64,000 nucleotides of DNA from Pelobates cultripes (GCA_933207985.1 OW240912.1:106493886-106557885), one strand, 5' to 3'. Shown: positions 1 through 12,357, counted from the stretch's first letter. Notes: a model not told the origin generated them from the letters alone. Program-made: numbers and translations.

Positions 1-2040
1 GAGGATTAATAAGGTAATATGCTGATGTATACCGAGGTGACAGCTTCCCAAAACAGTTTAACCTCACAATGTAAGATGATGCCAATGCACTCCTGAAATC
101 CTAATGACATCATAGAGAATAAATTGTTATTATGAGATGAGAGTGTTCTTCTAAAGAGACAAATTTACGATTGCCTAAACCTGTCCCATATTCCCACTAA
201 TGAGTCTCCCAAATTAAACAATGATAGACATATTCCACTATAATTTGCATAACATGCTTTTTCACTGACTCTATCCGCCTGTACAAATCAGTTTATTTTT
301 ATCCCCTTGATGAACAATTATCACATTAGAAACTTATCACAAAAACAGTATTTTGGAGGAAAGGTATAGATGATGAGTACAGGGATATTTGCATGCGAAA
401 AGTTGCTCCATATAAAAATGCATTAGTATCCAAGGCATCATTGAGTTTTGGAAGGCTGCTGAAATATACAGTGTTTTAATATAGAATGTTACAATTTTTC
501 ATTTCTATCATGTTGTATGCTCTCCATGAACATTCTTTAAAGAGAGCTGCACAAAAAAACAAAACAAAAACATAACTCGTTTTTATTATCTATTTTAAAA
601 GTTCCTGTCTCTGTGCTTTTTTGTTTAGAGATGCCTAACACAGATAGGCAGATAGGACTACAGATGGATGGATGGATGATGGGTGGATAGATCAGTTAAC
701 AGTTGGCCTTTGGATCACCCGGGAATGTGCAGCAAGTAAAAGCACAGCTATGGCTGTACAAGAGCAAGGGGATGCAGAGTCAGGACAAATTCAGGAGAGC
801 TGTGCAGCAGTGATATTGTCTTATTTTTAAACCCTTTCTGACAGCCAATGCAAGGAATAAAAGTAATAACAGCACCAGCAGAGATACAACTCATCAAGGG
901 GCTTAGAGTGTGATTTTATTCTAAGATACAAGACACAAGATAGAAGCATTCTCAGCATTTGCTAATGCAGATCTTCCCTTGCAGTACTTAAAAAAGGAGG
1001 TGAGCAGAAGTGTATATTCAATGAACGATAGAGGTTGTTGGATGTACGTCATCACTATTACCATGGCAGCCCCATCCATCACTGTTTCTCTGACACTTTT
1101 GAGTAGGATTGAAGGCTGACCAGTGTGTGATGAGTGACTACTGATGATCACTTACCTATGCCACCCAACTTTCCAGATTTTGGCATGTCAGTCCAAATTT
1201 TCAGGTCCTGTCCAACCATCTCACCTTCGTTCCCTGATGTCTTGCTTTTGGGGATACCAGAGAACTGCCCCCAACAATAGCACTGCAAGCTCATTATAAG
1301 ACATGCTCACACTATGTTTAACGCACCAAGACTGCAGGGAGCACTGAATCTGTATTACCTGTATGTTGTTCCCTCAGAGGGCAGGCCTGAGTACAAACAT
1401 GCCAAGAGAGTCTGTCTCTAAGAGCGCAGAGCTAGTGATGTGAACACATCACTGATTCACCCACTTTACCTCCCTTCCACCGGCGTCCTTATTGTCAGGA
1501 TTCTGGAGTTGGGTTGTATGCTTACCTGTCAGACACACAGACACCTGACAGAAAGTGAGGTATTGGGCTCTCTCAGCCCCAGTTCCCAAGGACTTCTATT
1601 AAAATGTTCTAATATATGTCCTTTCTCTAGAAAAGTGTAAAAAAAATAGAAAAAATAGAACATAGTTCTCATTAAAATACAAACCTACTTCATAAGGAAA
1701 AAAAAAATCCTTTCTAAAATGCTTTGACTATTTACAATGAGGGGGCACAAACGCACTTCAGGCACCATAACCACTAAAGTGAGCTGCTTTGCAAAAATGC
1801 AGAACCTGGCAGGTCTGTACTCTTTTAAGCAGACACTAAGCACAGAAGCACAGTTTAATGTTGGGTTCTGGTGCATAGACACAGACCCTGCAGCCTCTGC
1901 CATGCAAAACATTGACTTGTTATCTATAAACATTGCAGTGTTTAAATTGTACTCTAATGCCATATGTAGTGGTTGCCACTCAGACAGCCACTAGAGGACC
2001 TTCCCTAAGGGTTCCTGCACATTTTTTTGCACTACTGACA
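1..2040. other. Unassigned DNA, no gene recognised
   Basis: I see no protein motif, RNA gene or clear transposon terminus here. The short open frames at 921-1151 and 1440-1994 resemble nothing I know and overlap on both strands. The segment at about 1960-2040 shares a short stretch with the MITE that follows (an agacagccactagagg block), so the last part may be a MITE edge. Confidence 0.4.
661..693. repeat. GATG microsatellite
   Basis: A short imperfect run of GATG/GGAT units within otherwise unassigned DNA. Confidence 0.7.
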
Positions 2041-2541
2041 TCAAAGGATCACTATAGTGTCAGGAAAACTAAGCAGTTTTCCTGACACTATAGTGCCCTG
2101 AGGGTGCCCCGACGCTCAGGGTCTCCTTCCCGTGGCGCTGAAGGGATTAAAACGCCTTCATCAGCTTACCTTATTCCAGCGCCAGGCTCCCTCTGCGCTG
2201 GTGACCTCTCTTCCCCTGCCGACGTCAGCTCCCTCTGCCGACGTCAGTGGAGCCGAATGCGCATGCGCGCGCTTTCAAGCTGTCAATAGGAAAGCATTTT
2301 TCAATGCTTTCCTTTGGACGCTCTGCGTGATGGAGGCATAATATGCCTCCAGCCTTGCAGATGCGCCTCCAGTGGCTGTCCGGAAGACAGCCACTAGAGG
2401 CTGGCTTAACCCTGCAATGTAAACATAGCAGTTTCTCTGAAACTGCTATGTTTACATCTGCAGGGTTAAAACCTGAGGGACCTGGCACCCAGACCATTTC
2501 ATTGAGCTGAAGTGGTCTGGGTAACTATTGTGTCCCTTTAA
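2041..2541. mobile_element. T2-like MITE (non-autonomous, TTAA type), copy 1
   Basis: The right end reads ...TGTCCCTTTAA and the left end is a mutated counterpart (TCAAAGGATCACTATAG). It matches the TTAAAGGG...CCCTTTAA ends of the copies at 36296 and 43357. The left end continues into a short palindrome (GTCAGGAAAAC / GTTTTCCTGAC). The interior holds a second hairpin at about 2406-2468 that is shared with the 36296 copy. T2 MITEs of Xenopus are known to have TTAA target duplications and TTAAAGG termini; assignment here is by that similarity. It has no coding capacity. Confidence 0.65.
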
Positions 2542-2830
2542 GCACTTTCACACTTAGAATGAAAAACCTGAATGCTTGCCATAGAAATGCATTGAGTCAA
2601 TGCATCTCTATAAAGAGATGCTGATTGGTGCAGAGCAGAAATTGCAATGCAATTTAATGATGATCTTAGCAAGAGGTGGAGTGGCAGCCGCAGAGAGACC
2701 AGCGTGGCAGGATACTAAAGGTAAGTTAAACTCTTTATGACATTATGGCATACATCTAAATTATTGGAAAAACACTATATTGTTAGGAATACATGCTTTT
2801 ATTCCTAATGCTAGAGTATTCCTAATTATC
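2542..2830. mobile_element. Fragment of a second T2-like MITE
   Basis: The block around GCATCTCTATAAAGAGATGCTGATTGG and the terminal hairpin (AACACTAT..TTAGGAATACATG..ATTCCTAAT) match the right part of the MITE at 43357-44003. No left terminus is visible. It may be a truncated second copy or a composite with the preceding MITE. Confidence 0.45.
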
Positions 2831-3219
2831 TTGAATTTGCAGTTACTTATATGTTTTATGTTTGCTGTGTCAAGCAGAGATTTTAGCAGAGATTTGCAAG
2901 TAATGGTCCAGTGACCAACAACATCTATGTCATATTAGTGGCACCAGAAAATCAAATAATACAGCACCCGAATTTCCAAAAAACAGCATAAGAAGAAAAG
3001 TTCTTACCTCAGTTAGCTGCAGTGTTAATGTCTCCCTGTATAGCTATTCTACTTAATAGTTTTTAATCTACAGAGCTAATAAAACAAACTATAAGAAGTC
3101 AATATCCAATATATTTTAACACTGTGTTCCATACATTAGACAATCCATGAATCTCTTACTAGATACTGTTTTTACCATCATAAAATATACACCAATACAT
3201 AAGGGATTTTTTTTTTTTT

Positions 3220-3964
3220 TTGTACCAGGAACATGATCAAAGATATTAATTCAACATATGAGGAAAGGGATTTAGGGGTGATTATTTCTGATGACTTAAA
3301 GGTAGGCAGACAATGTAATAGAGCAGCAGGAAATGCTAGCAGAATGCTTGGTTGTATAGGGAGAGGTATTAGCAGTAGAAAGAGGGAAGTGCTCATGCCA
3401 TTGTACAGAACACTGGTGAGACCTCACTTGGAGTATTGTACACAGTACTGGAGACCGTATCTTCAGAAGGATATTGATACCTTAGAGAGGGTTCAGAGAA
3501 GGGCTACTAAACTGGTTCATGGATTGCGGGATAAAACTTACCAGGAAAGGTTAAAGGATCTTAACATGTATAGCTTGGAGGAAAGACGAGACAGGGGGGA
3601 TATGATAGAAACATTTAAATATATAAAGGGAATCAACACAGTAAAGGAGGAGACTATATTTAAAAGAAGAAAAACTACCACAACAAGAGGACATAGTCTT
3701 AAATTAGAGGGACAAAGGTTTAAAAATAATATCAGGAAGTATTACTTTACTGAGAGGGTAGTGGATGCATGGAATAGCCTTCCAGCTGAAGTGGTAGAGG
3801 TTAACACAGTAAAGGAGTTTAAGCATGCATGGGATAGGCATAAGGCTATCCTAACTATAAGATAAGGCTAGGGACTAATGAAAGTTTTTAGAAAATTGGG
3901 CAGACTAGATGGGCCGAATGGTTCTTATCTGCCGTCACATTCTATGTTTCTATGTTTCTATGTT
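3220..3964 (+). mobile_element. CR1-type LINE, 5'-truncated 3' end
   Basis: This is the 3' portion of a CR1-group non-LTR retrotransposon. The reading frame covers the C-terminal part of the reverse-transcriptase polyprotein. About 75 bp after the stop the element ends in a tandem octamer tail of the TTTCTATG type (3938-3964), which is the CR1 3' signature. Strong 5' truncation is usual for LINE copies. A T-rich run at 3209-3222 marks the left edge. Confidence 0.85.
3233..3865 (+). pseudogene. CR1 reverse transcriptase, C-terminal region
   Basis: This is a 210-residue frame without internal stops. It begins just inside the post-catalytic RT region (ERDLGVIISDDLK, the usual block after the YADD motif) and runs through the conserved LYRTLVRPHLEYC block and an EERRDRGDMIETFK block. 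It ends with the AWNSLPAEVV motif near the C-terminus that is typical of CR1/Jockey-like RTs. The endonuclease and RT catalytic motifs are absent because of truncation, so it cannot encode a functional protein. The ATG at 3233 is a chance start. Confidence 0.85.
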
Positions 3965-4990
3965 AATTCACCTGGTGGCTTGTATTGGAGATTACCTATC
4001 ACAGACTCTAGTAAGAAATATAACCAATCGATTTATAAAAGTTAAGACATAATGTTCTTTTCCTTCTTAAAAATGTTGATTCTGCAAAGGGAAGAGATAA
4101 AAAAAAAAAATACAACGATTATCTGTGCTACAATAAAATATAGTTACATCAATATCAATAAAAAAACAGACATACAGCTAATGTACTTCAAATCTGGGCA
4201 CCAAGCCAACATCGTCTGCATTTGAAATGAGAAAATTCTGAATAGGATGCAAAGCAATAAAAGAAATGGTATAACTTTAAGATCAAATGCTCACAGTTTC
4301 AGTGGTCTAGAACAAGAGCAAACATCATCAATCTTGGTACACAAAAGCAAACATGAAGGATTAGAAAACACTTAATAAATCATAAAAATAAAAGATAGAA
4401 AACATTCACAAGCCTCAGTCCTGATACGTCTGGATCTCAGCATACTTACAGTAAATCAGATGAAAGCTTTTAATAAACCCATAAAAAAGTAGGAAATATA
4501 AAGTCCTACTTTCTATAGCTTACAATCCTTAGATTTCTAAGCTGATTTCTATGCGGGTGTTAACTATAAAACTACATAAAGTCGGAAATAGTAGTGTTTG
4601 GAGGGCTTTTTACAATTTATTTATTGTTAAAGACATGATAACACTAGAAGTTAAAATATAATTTCTTAGGACGAGATGTACTAATATTCTTTGAAGGCAA
4701 TACCTTTAAGTCAAGTGGGTGAATTAAAGTAGGAATCAGAGGTTTAACTGCACGCAAAACAGAACTAGAACACATATAATTTAAGCAGTTAAAGTGATTT
4801 CAACATATCTAATAGCTGATTTCAGCATGATACAGGGATCCCTGGCATGCTGGAAAGCCTACATTGGTATTACACTATGATCAGTGCTTGGAAACTGACA
4901 AAGCAACTGGCAAATTACATGAGGAATGCAGGAAGACCATGAGGATCTCTCACGCACAAGCTGCAAGCCTTGAATCCCTGGGGCTGAGCG
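3965..4990. other. Unassigned DNA
   Basis: AT-rich DNA with no convincing open frame, repeat terminus or RNA gene. Confidence 0.4.
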
Positions 4991-5002
4991 CGATTGCTAT
5001 TA

Positions 5003-5232
5003 ATATTAGGTTTAGGATTAGCTTTATGATTAGAATTAGATTTAGGATTCGGACTAGGAATCTCCAGCTGAATGATCAGCTGAAGTCTCCAAGGGAATTC
5101 CTCTACTAACATCAACAAAGGGAAAACTAAGTTTAGGTATATAGTTAGGATTCAGGTTAGGATTGTGGTAAAGTTTAGGATTGGAGTTAGATTTGGGATT
5201 ATGGTGTGGTTTAGGATTAGGGTTGATATTTT
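5003..5232. repeat. Degenerate telomere-like TTAGG/TTAGGAT array
   Basis: There are many imperfect units of TTAGGATT, TTTAGGATTAG and TTAGGGTT, interrupted at about 5053-5122 by unrelated sequence. Units are too degenerate for a functional telomere. The array may be an interstitial telomeric relic or a minisatellite. Confidence 0.6.
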
Positions 5233-5266
5233 GCAAACATATATATACATATTGTTATACTCACAT

Positions 5267-5435
5267 ATATTTTACACCAGGCTAGGTATATTCACTTAGT
5301 TGATATACCCTTATTCTTCTCTTATCACTTTTTAGTCATTATAATTATAGGAAATCTTTACTCACACTTGCTATCATTTGGTATTATTGGGGATTCATAT
5401 AGTAACAGTTTGTATTTGAAGAATATGTTTACCAA
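5267..5435 (+). repeat. Left direct repeat (pseudo-LTR) of PLE1
   Basis: It runs from ATATTTTACAC to GTTTACCAA and matches 8881-9060, apart from scattered substitutions and an 11-bp length difference. Confidence 0.8.
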
Positions 5436-5972
5436 TCCGCATATATATTTATAGTTTTGAATAGACCTTAGATGCACTTGTGGCACCTGTTTGTATTTTG
5501 GCTAAAGGATTGTTTTGGAACACCTTTTTTTTTAGATATATCACTTAAGCACTAGTTTTTAACATGGAACTTAATTAAGAATATTTTTAACCCCTTGATA
5601 AACTTTTTTCCTATCTCACTACAGCACCTTTTTACATTTTTTGGTTTACTGCATAAATAGACATTTACTTTTCTGCCCCTCTCTTTTGAAAATGGATGAT
5701 TTTTTTCAACACGCAGGAGGCTTAACTACCCAGGCGGCAACCTTACAATTTTCTAATAAACAGACGGTTGATATATTATGGGAAACAACAAGCTTGCAAT
5801 TACCTACAACTACAACAATAAAATATGTATATTTTAAAATACTAAAATAAAGAAAAAAGAAGGAGACCTAGATCTACATGGAATTTTTCTATCGGACTAT
5901 CATCGGGCCAAGCAGATACCCTATTGATTTAGGGTACATAATATCCCTACAATAGGACTGACCAAACCTAAC

Positions 5973-7470
5973 GTGTGCCATGATTGGACAGCGGTCTTAA
6001 ATAAATACTCACTGGATATGATGTTGATCATCATAAAAGATGTTAAGGATGAACTGCTGGAAATATGCAAGAAAACACAATTGGAAAATGAATATGCTGT
6101 CATGTTGAACTCCCAAGAAGGCACCACATTACAGCTAAAACTTATTGAGGAGGTCTTGAAATATATAAATCAACTCATTAAATTTAAAAGACAAAAAATG
6201 GACTGGGTACAGCAAGATTATCAAGAGCATCAAGTATATAGGTGGCTGTTGGGTGACCACAAGAAACGCCCAAGAAGATTTCGTAAAAGAGTCATAAAAC
6301 CAAATATAACAGAAGTAATACTTGTATTTAATCTCTCTAAACAAATTCTTACCAACAATTCTTACCCAATGGGAAATAGAACTATTTAAATTTGGATGCA
6401 ATCTAAGACTTAAGGACTTCTTTAAGAAGACACAAGTGCAGACAGATACTCCATTGAGAAAAATTAGCAGGGGCCCTTTTAAACTCCCGAGCAAATTTGA
6501 TCCGCCTCCATACCAAGCGATAATTAAAACCTTTTGACTACAGTGAAACATGAAACAGAAACAATATTATCTACACATCAAGTCAAACATTTAAACCTGT
6601 CTAAGGAACAGCGACATTTGATACAACCATTGTGATATGTCCGCCAGATAACGGAGGGGGTATAGTGATACTAAATGATGAAAACTGTGAAAAAGAGATT
6701 TGCAGACAACTATCAGATTCCAATACGTATTTACATCTGGAATGAGATCCCACTATGGGAATAATACATAAAGTTGACAATATGTTGTTTCAGTACTTAC
6801 AAAAAAAGAATCCAAGAACACCTATAATCAATACCCTACCCAATAAATGCACAAGGATGCCACAGAACCATTGGAAAATTTATAGTGTCAGCCATAGGAG
6901 GTATCCTGTAACCGATTGCCAAGTATCTGGATTACCTTTTTAAAGGACCACTATCAGGTATACCCACATGTCTAAAAGACACAAACAGTCTATTTTAGGA
7001 TTTAGATACTGTGAATGAATTTGAGGGAGTATTAATGACCATAGCTGTGTGCAATCTTTATGCCGTCATACCTCATGATGAGTGCAATTTGTTCTAGAAT
7101 TACTTGCACTTGCACTACAATGTAACTATTTCCATTTCAAAGCAAAATGGTACCTACAGAAGTCACGAACATCCATGGGGGAATTGATGGCCCCTATGGA
7201 TGCAAATACATATATGTTTCATTTTGAGAACAAACATATTCTACACAAATATGCTGATCAGATCTAAAGTACTATCACCATATTGACGATATTCTAATCC
7301 TATGGAAAGGTACCACACATAAGGCAGAACAGTTTGTGAAACACATCAATGAAACTATCTATTCCGATAAAGGTTACTTTATAACCACAAATAAACCCAG
7401 TCTATCTAATTCCTGGATTTTGAAATTGTCTTAACAATGAAGAAACTGGAATATAGGTTATACACGAAGC
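5973..7470 (+). pseudogene. PLE1 upstream region and reverse transcriptase
   Basis: Pieces of a PLE polyprotein are recognisable across stops and frame changes. They are: an N-terminal segment ending in RRFRKR; a VFNLSKQILT block (about 6322); the PLE-specific PADxGGGIVI-like block at about 6640 (PDNGGGIVILND); a TCLKDTNS block near 6970; an IPHDE block near 7070; and a YxDD-like catalytic box at about 7275 (HIDDILILW). Multiple in-frame stops show it is dead. The order of blocks fits Penelope RT rather than a LINE RT. Confidence 0.75.
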
Positions 7471-7851
7471 TGACGGACAGAAACACCATCTTGCACTATG
7501 ATAATGCACATCCAAAGCACTTGAAAAATTCACTTTCTCTCTCATAATTTCCAAGATTCTTTAGAAATAACTCCCAAACAGTTCAATGTGAAGAACAATT
7601 GAATACGATGTATAAGAAATTTTCTTCAAGGGGATATGAACGAGACTCCTTAGATAAAGATCTCCATAAAGCGACAGAAAAACACAAGAAAGTGGAAACA
7701 TGATATACTAAAGAACCTCCTTATAGGACTGTTTTTCCGATGGTGTACTACATGGCCAGCACCAAATTGATAAAGACAATCAATAATATCTGGAATACAA
7801 AACAAAGTGACACCTCCCTACTGAAGCTGTTCCAGCTTTTGTAACACACCT

Positions 7852-8388
7852 ATGGTGTGTTACAAAAAGAATAAAAATTTGATGAACTTATTGGTTCAGA
7901 CAGAACCTGTAAATTGTTATGCAGCAACTATTCAGAATAGTAAGAACTTGGGATGTGTCAGATGCCTTGGATGTGTTACCTGTGGGCACCTTATTCCCTC
8001 AAAAACTTTCAACCATCCACACAGAAGCAATCTGTATAAAATTAGACATAGAATTAGCTGCCGCACAGATCATGTTATCTATAAGTTAACATGTCCCTGT
8101 GGACTTAACTACATAGGGAAAACTGAAAGAGAACTATGTGAAAGAATAAGGAGACACAGGTTGAGCATCCGCCTTGCTTATATATATGGCAATTCATATA
8201 AACCAGTTGAACAACACCACCCAGCGACTTCGTTGAGATGCCTGGCAATAGACCAAGATAGGGTGGGGATAAGTCAATACTACTGTTGCAACGGGAGGCA
8301 TTTTGGATCTATAAACTCCATATGCTTTCTCCAAAAGGACTTAATGAGAAATGTTCCTATTTGTCATTCTTATAAAGTTATAAAATAA
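7852..8388 (+). pseudogene. PLE1 C-terminal GIY-YIG endonuclease
   Basis: A 178-residue frame includes a cysteine cluster (CVRCLGCVTCG) followed by IYKLTCPCGLNYIGKT and ERIRRHR. That is the GIY-YIG nuclease core of Penelope-like elements, with the conserved Arg of the helix after the second tyrosine. The domain is known to nick target DNA for PLE insertion. It lies downstream of the RT as expected. The frame is open but the upstream RT is broken. Confidence 0.8.
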
Positions 8389-8880
8389 GTGGGTTATTGG
8401 TCGCTGGGCTTGATCTATGTATATATGACTCTCCATATAATGGGAATCTGGGATAGTTTAAAGATTTATTTTATGTTATAGGTTTCTGTATATTTTTAGC
8501 TAAATATTTAATGGGAAGGGATGGTTTTTTCACACATGTATTTAGTGCTAAAGCAGGCACAATACTAGTCTTCTACCATCTGATAAGTTCTTTTTTGAAA
8601 TTTGTATACTTTAAATGATAGCATTGTAGATACAGCATTCTATTTTTCTAATGAGCATTTTCAACATAGTACTTATTTTTATAAGCACATAATACCACAA
8701 TATATTAAATAAAATATGTATTGCACTAGCACTTTTAGATACTTACAGAATGTTTAAACTTTTTTATCACCAAAGTTAGGTCACTAAGTTTATAGATACA
8801 CTAATTTATATACATAGACATATAATAATGTAGCATGTAAATAGATTTTTATATTAAGATTAGCACTTTAATACATTAAT
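8389..8880 (+). other. PLE1 3' untranslated region
   Basis: AT-rich DNA between the endonuclease stop and the right direct repeat. No other feature is seen. Confidence 0.5.
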
Positions 8881-9060
8881 ATATTTTACACTATACTGGG
8901 TGTATTCACTTAGTCGATGTGCCCTTATTCTGCTTTTACCACTTTTTAGTCAGTATTTTTATATTATAATTATAGGGAATCTTTACTCACATTTGCTATA
9001 ATTTGGTATTATTGTGAAATCATATTGTAACAGTTTGTATTTGAAGAATGAGTTTACCAA
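8881..9060 (+). repeat. Right direct repeat (pseudo-LTR) of PLE1
   Basis: Second copy of the 5267-5435 repeat, 180 bp long, with an extra 11-bp segment. Confidence 0.8.
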
Positions 9061-10257
9061 CAGGCTAGATGCTGAGCCATGGGGAGAAGAAAAACTGTCA
9101 AAAGACTTGCGTAACAAGGTAATGGAACTTTATAAAGATGGAAAAGGATATAAAATGATATCCAAAGCCTTGAAAATGCCAGTCAGTACTGTATAATCAC
9201 TTATCAAGTGGAAAATTTGGGGATCTCTTGACACCAAGTCAAGGTCAGGTAAACTAAGAAAGATTTCAGCCACAACTGTCAGAAGAATTGTTCGAGATAC
9301 AAAGAAAAACCCACAGGAAACCTCCTGAGAAATAAAGGCTGCTCTAGAAAAAGATAGTGTGGTTGTTTCAAGGAGCAAAATACGACAATACTTGAACAAA
9401 AATGAGCTGCATGGTCAAGTTGCCAGAAAGGTGCCTTTACTGTGCCAATGTCACAGAGTAATTTGGAGTGACAAGAACAAAATAGAGCGTTTATGGTCAT
9501 AAGCATAAGTGCTATGTTTGGAGAGGGGTCAACAAGGCCTATAGTGAAAAGAATACCATCTCCATTGTGAAGCATGGTGGTGGTTCACTGATGTTTTGTA
9601 GGGCGAGGGGGGAGCTCAAAAGGCACAGGGAATCTTGTGAAAATTGATGGCAAGATGAATGCAGCATATTATTAGAAAATACTGGCACACAATTTGCATT
9701 CTTCTGCACAAAGGCTGTGCATGGGAGGCTCTTGCACTTTCCAGCATGACAATGACCCTAAGCACCAAGTTGACCCTCCAGTGGTTAGAGCAGAAAAAGG
9801 TGAAGGTTCAGGAGTGGTGATCACAGTCTCCTGACCTTAATATCGTCGAGCCACTCTGGGGAAATCTCAAACATGCGGTTCATGCAAGATGACCAAAGAC
9901 TTTGCATGACATGGAGGCATTTTGTCGAGACGAATGGGCAGCTATACCACCTGCAAGAATTATTGGCCTCATAGACAACTATTACAAAAAACTGCACATT
10001 GTCATTAATGCTAAAGGGGGCAATACACAGTCTTAAGAGCTAAGGGTATGCAGACTTTTGAACAGGGGTAATTTCTTTTCTTTTTTTTTTTGCCATGTTT
10101 TGTTTTGATTGTGCCATTCTGTTATAACCTACAGTTGAATATGAATCCCATAAGAAATAAAAAATGTATTTTGCCTTCTCACTCATGTTTTCTTTAAACA
10201 TGGTACATATATTACCAATTCTCGAAGGTGATGCAAACGTTTTAGCACAACTGTATG
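9061..10257 (+). mobile_element. Tc1/mariner DNA transposon, inactive
   Basis: The transposase relic is followed by a 3' terminus of the form GATGCAAACGTTTTAGCACAACTGTA, typical of Tc1-like inverted repeats (GCAAACTTTTG..). The left inverted repeat is not visible. The element joins the PLE1 direct repeat at 9060/9061, so its 5' end is deleted. Confidence 0.85.
9079..10007 (+). pseudogene. Tc1-like transposase, multiple disruptions
   Basis: The N-terminus carries the paired-like helix-turn-helix region (LSKDLRNKVMELYKDGKGYKMISK). The DD34E catalytic motifs can be followed: WSDKNKIE at about 9459 (first Asp), HDNDPKHQ at about 9748 (second Asp) and SPDLNIVEPLWGNLK at about 9829 (Glu). At least four in-frame stops and several frame changes separate them. 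Spacing between the first and second motifs is shorter than expected, suggesting internal deletions. No active protein is possible. Confidence 0.85.
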
Positions 10258-10277
10258 AAAACATATATGAAAATGTG

Positions 10278-10278
<1 letters not shown>

Positions 10279-10307
<29 letters not shown>
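10279..10307. repeat. TA microsatellite
   Basis: An uninterrupted run of TA dinucleotides, followed by a T-rich tract. Confidence 0.95.
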
Positions 10308-10309
<2 letters not shown>

Positions 10310-10685
10310 TTTTTTTTTGTGCAAATTTATGTTTTATACCACAAACATTGCACAATGAATTGTGAAAAAAATGGAAACTCAATAAAGCTCAAAATATATC
10401 ATGTGAGAGTCTTTATGGTGCCCATATTTGCAAATGGTATGCATTTAGGTAAGCATCTGTAATGCTCAAAAATGCACCATAGAGCTATCTTCAATTTGTA
10501 ATTTTGCTTTTAAAATACTGCAGTTTCTAAATTCAGCAGGAGTTGTACTGGAGCATAATTTACTGATTTTTTTTATTATGGTAGCACACATCAAGTTTAC
10601 AAAATAAATGGCTAAATTCTACATGTAAAAATATGCAAAAATATAACACCTTAAAATTTGTAACAAATTGGTGTTAGAATAGCTG
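10308..10685. other. Unassigned AT-rich DNA
   Basis: No coding or repeat signature recognised. Confidence 0.4.
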
Positions 10686-10689
10686 TACA

Positions 10690-11716
10690 GAGAGGGGATG
10701 AGCTGGGGGAATGATGGGGGATGACGGGGGATGACGTGGGCACGTGAGCAATGTGCATCCGTTGATATTGAGAAACCCGCCATAATTCTGAGAGCAGTGC
10801 CGCAACTCGATACAAGCCCTAAATCGGGAAAATATCAAGCCACTGGGAAAGCCGCTGGGTAAGGAGAAGATGACTGAAAGTGTCTGTGAAGCAGGCGGTT
10901 TAACTACTCACTGCAAGAACACAATAGAGACACATAATTGTGCAGATTGTCGGTGTGTGAGACGCAGCCGAAAGAAGGAAAAACGGAGCAGCAGCAAAAG
11001 AAGGAAAAAGGAGTAGCAGATTGACAAAGCGAGAGATCAGGGAGGTAATAGGAGGAAACCATGATGAATACTAATAGATAAAGAAAGAAGCACAAGAGAA
11101 AATTGGGAGTAATAATTGCCTGATGGAGATACCACTAAAAGGATTAAAGTAAGACGGAACAAAAAAGAAAAGGAAACCAGAAGATTACTACAATAGAAGA
11201 TTCAAGAACTAAAGTTAAAATTCGTAAAATTTGGAAGATCGATCTAGGAGGAAAAAATTGAGGATAAGGATTATACCAGAAAATATAACTCAGGAAAAAA
11301 TGGAACCTTTCCTAAAGTCCTATATTTAGGAATTGGGGATCCAGATGGATGAGAAGTCCAACTTTGTGGAAAGATTCCACAGAATCCTAAAGCCAAGTAA
11401 CCTGTCCTCAGAAATCCCAAGGGACTTAATGATATGTAGCTACTCTTTCTGCTTTAAAGAGGAAATAAGAAAAGTGTCAAGACAAAGTAGCCAGAAACCA
11501 GAAAACCAGAATTTAAAGACATTAAGATCTTCCCAGATTTATCTTATGAAACGAGGAAAACAATTTACATCAGCAACTATAATATTAAGGAAAAATAATG
11601 TAAAATACTATTGGGGCTTTCCCTCTAGACTCATAGTGACACATGAAGCAAAAAACATATTTTTTTATAAAATAGGTGCTGCTAATAAGTGGCTACAAAA
11701 TAAGGCCTTGAATTAA
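10690..11716 (+). pseudogene. L1-type LINE, 5' region and ORF1 relic
   Basis: The first ~350 bp are GC-richer and may be an L1 leader. From about 11220 the L1 ORF1p core is readable across one stop: DRSRRKNLRIR, then PENITQEKMEPFL, then the RRM-like ERFHRI and a PRDLMICSYSF block. The C-terminal-domain block NNVKYYWGFPSRLIV follows at about 11600, resembling the RWGFPFKL signature of L1 ORF1p. ORF1p is the RNA-binding chaperone of the L1 RNP. No ORF2 follows; the element is truncated. Confidence 0.7.
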
Positions 11717-11842
11717 GAAATAATATTCAGAAGAGGAAAGAGTGGGGACATTTGATAAATAAAGGGGGATAGAGGGGGAAGGGTAGAGAGAGGTGAAATA
11801 AAGAGGGAAAGAAGAAATAATTATTACATTTAAAGTAGACAA

Positions 11843-11874
<32 letters not shown>

Positions 11875-12121
11875 ACAAGGTTTGTTTGTTTGATTTTCTT
11901 TATACGGAGAGAGAAAAGAAAAAGGGAGGAATCCGGTCATTTTAGAAATTACTATAAGCCCTGTCAATAGAGCAAGAAACAGTTGGAGGATAAACGATTT
12001 TCTTTTTAAAATATCTCAAGATATAGAGAACATAAAAGAAATAACAAAAAAAAATTGAAAAAATTAAAAATAAAGGCATATCTCACACAGTAGTTTGGTG
12101 TACATACAAAGCAGTCTTAAG
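11717..12121. other. Unassigned A-rich DNA with TA microsatellite
   Basis: Contains a (TA)n run at 11842-11868. The rest is purine-rich on the plus strand and shows no recognisable feature. Confidence 0.5.
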
Positions 12122-12298
12122 TAGAGTTGAGCGAACCCAGACTGTAAAGTTCGGGTTCGTACCGAACATTAGGTTTTTTGGACCCCGGACCCGAACACGG
12201 ACATATCACTGTATGTTTGGGTTGGAGTTCGGTGTTCGGCGATTTAATGGAGGGAAGCCAATCAACAAGCGTTTTACTTGTGTGCCCTTAGAAGCCAT

Positions 12299-12335
12299 CA
12301 CAGCCATGCCTACTAATGGCATGGCTGTGATTGGC
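12299..12335. repeat. Short inverted repeat in hAT leader
   Basis: CACAGCCATGCC and GGCATGGCTGTG arms flank a short loop, forming a stable hairpin about 25 bp upstream of the TATA box. Confidence 0.7.
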
Positions 12336-12357
12336 CAGTGCAGCATGTGACCCAGCC

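Larger units (their letters stand above)
5267..9060 (+). mobile_element. Penelope-like retroelement (PLE1), decayed
   Basis: The segment is bounded by near-identical direct repeats (5267-5435 and 8881-9060). Inside, in order on the plus strand, are a degraded upstream ORF, a PLE reverse transcriptase with several stops, and a GIY-YIG endonuclease region. PLEs are known to insert with pseudo-LTRs formed from partial tandem copies. The right repeat directly abuts the Tc1 element at 9061. Confidence 0.8.

Noticed and set aside
9130..9575. Minus-strand frames across the Tc1 region
   Set aside because: Antisense shadows of the transposase.
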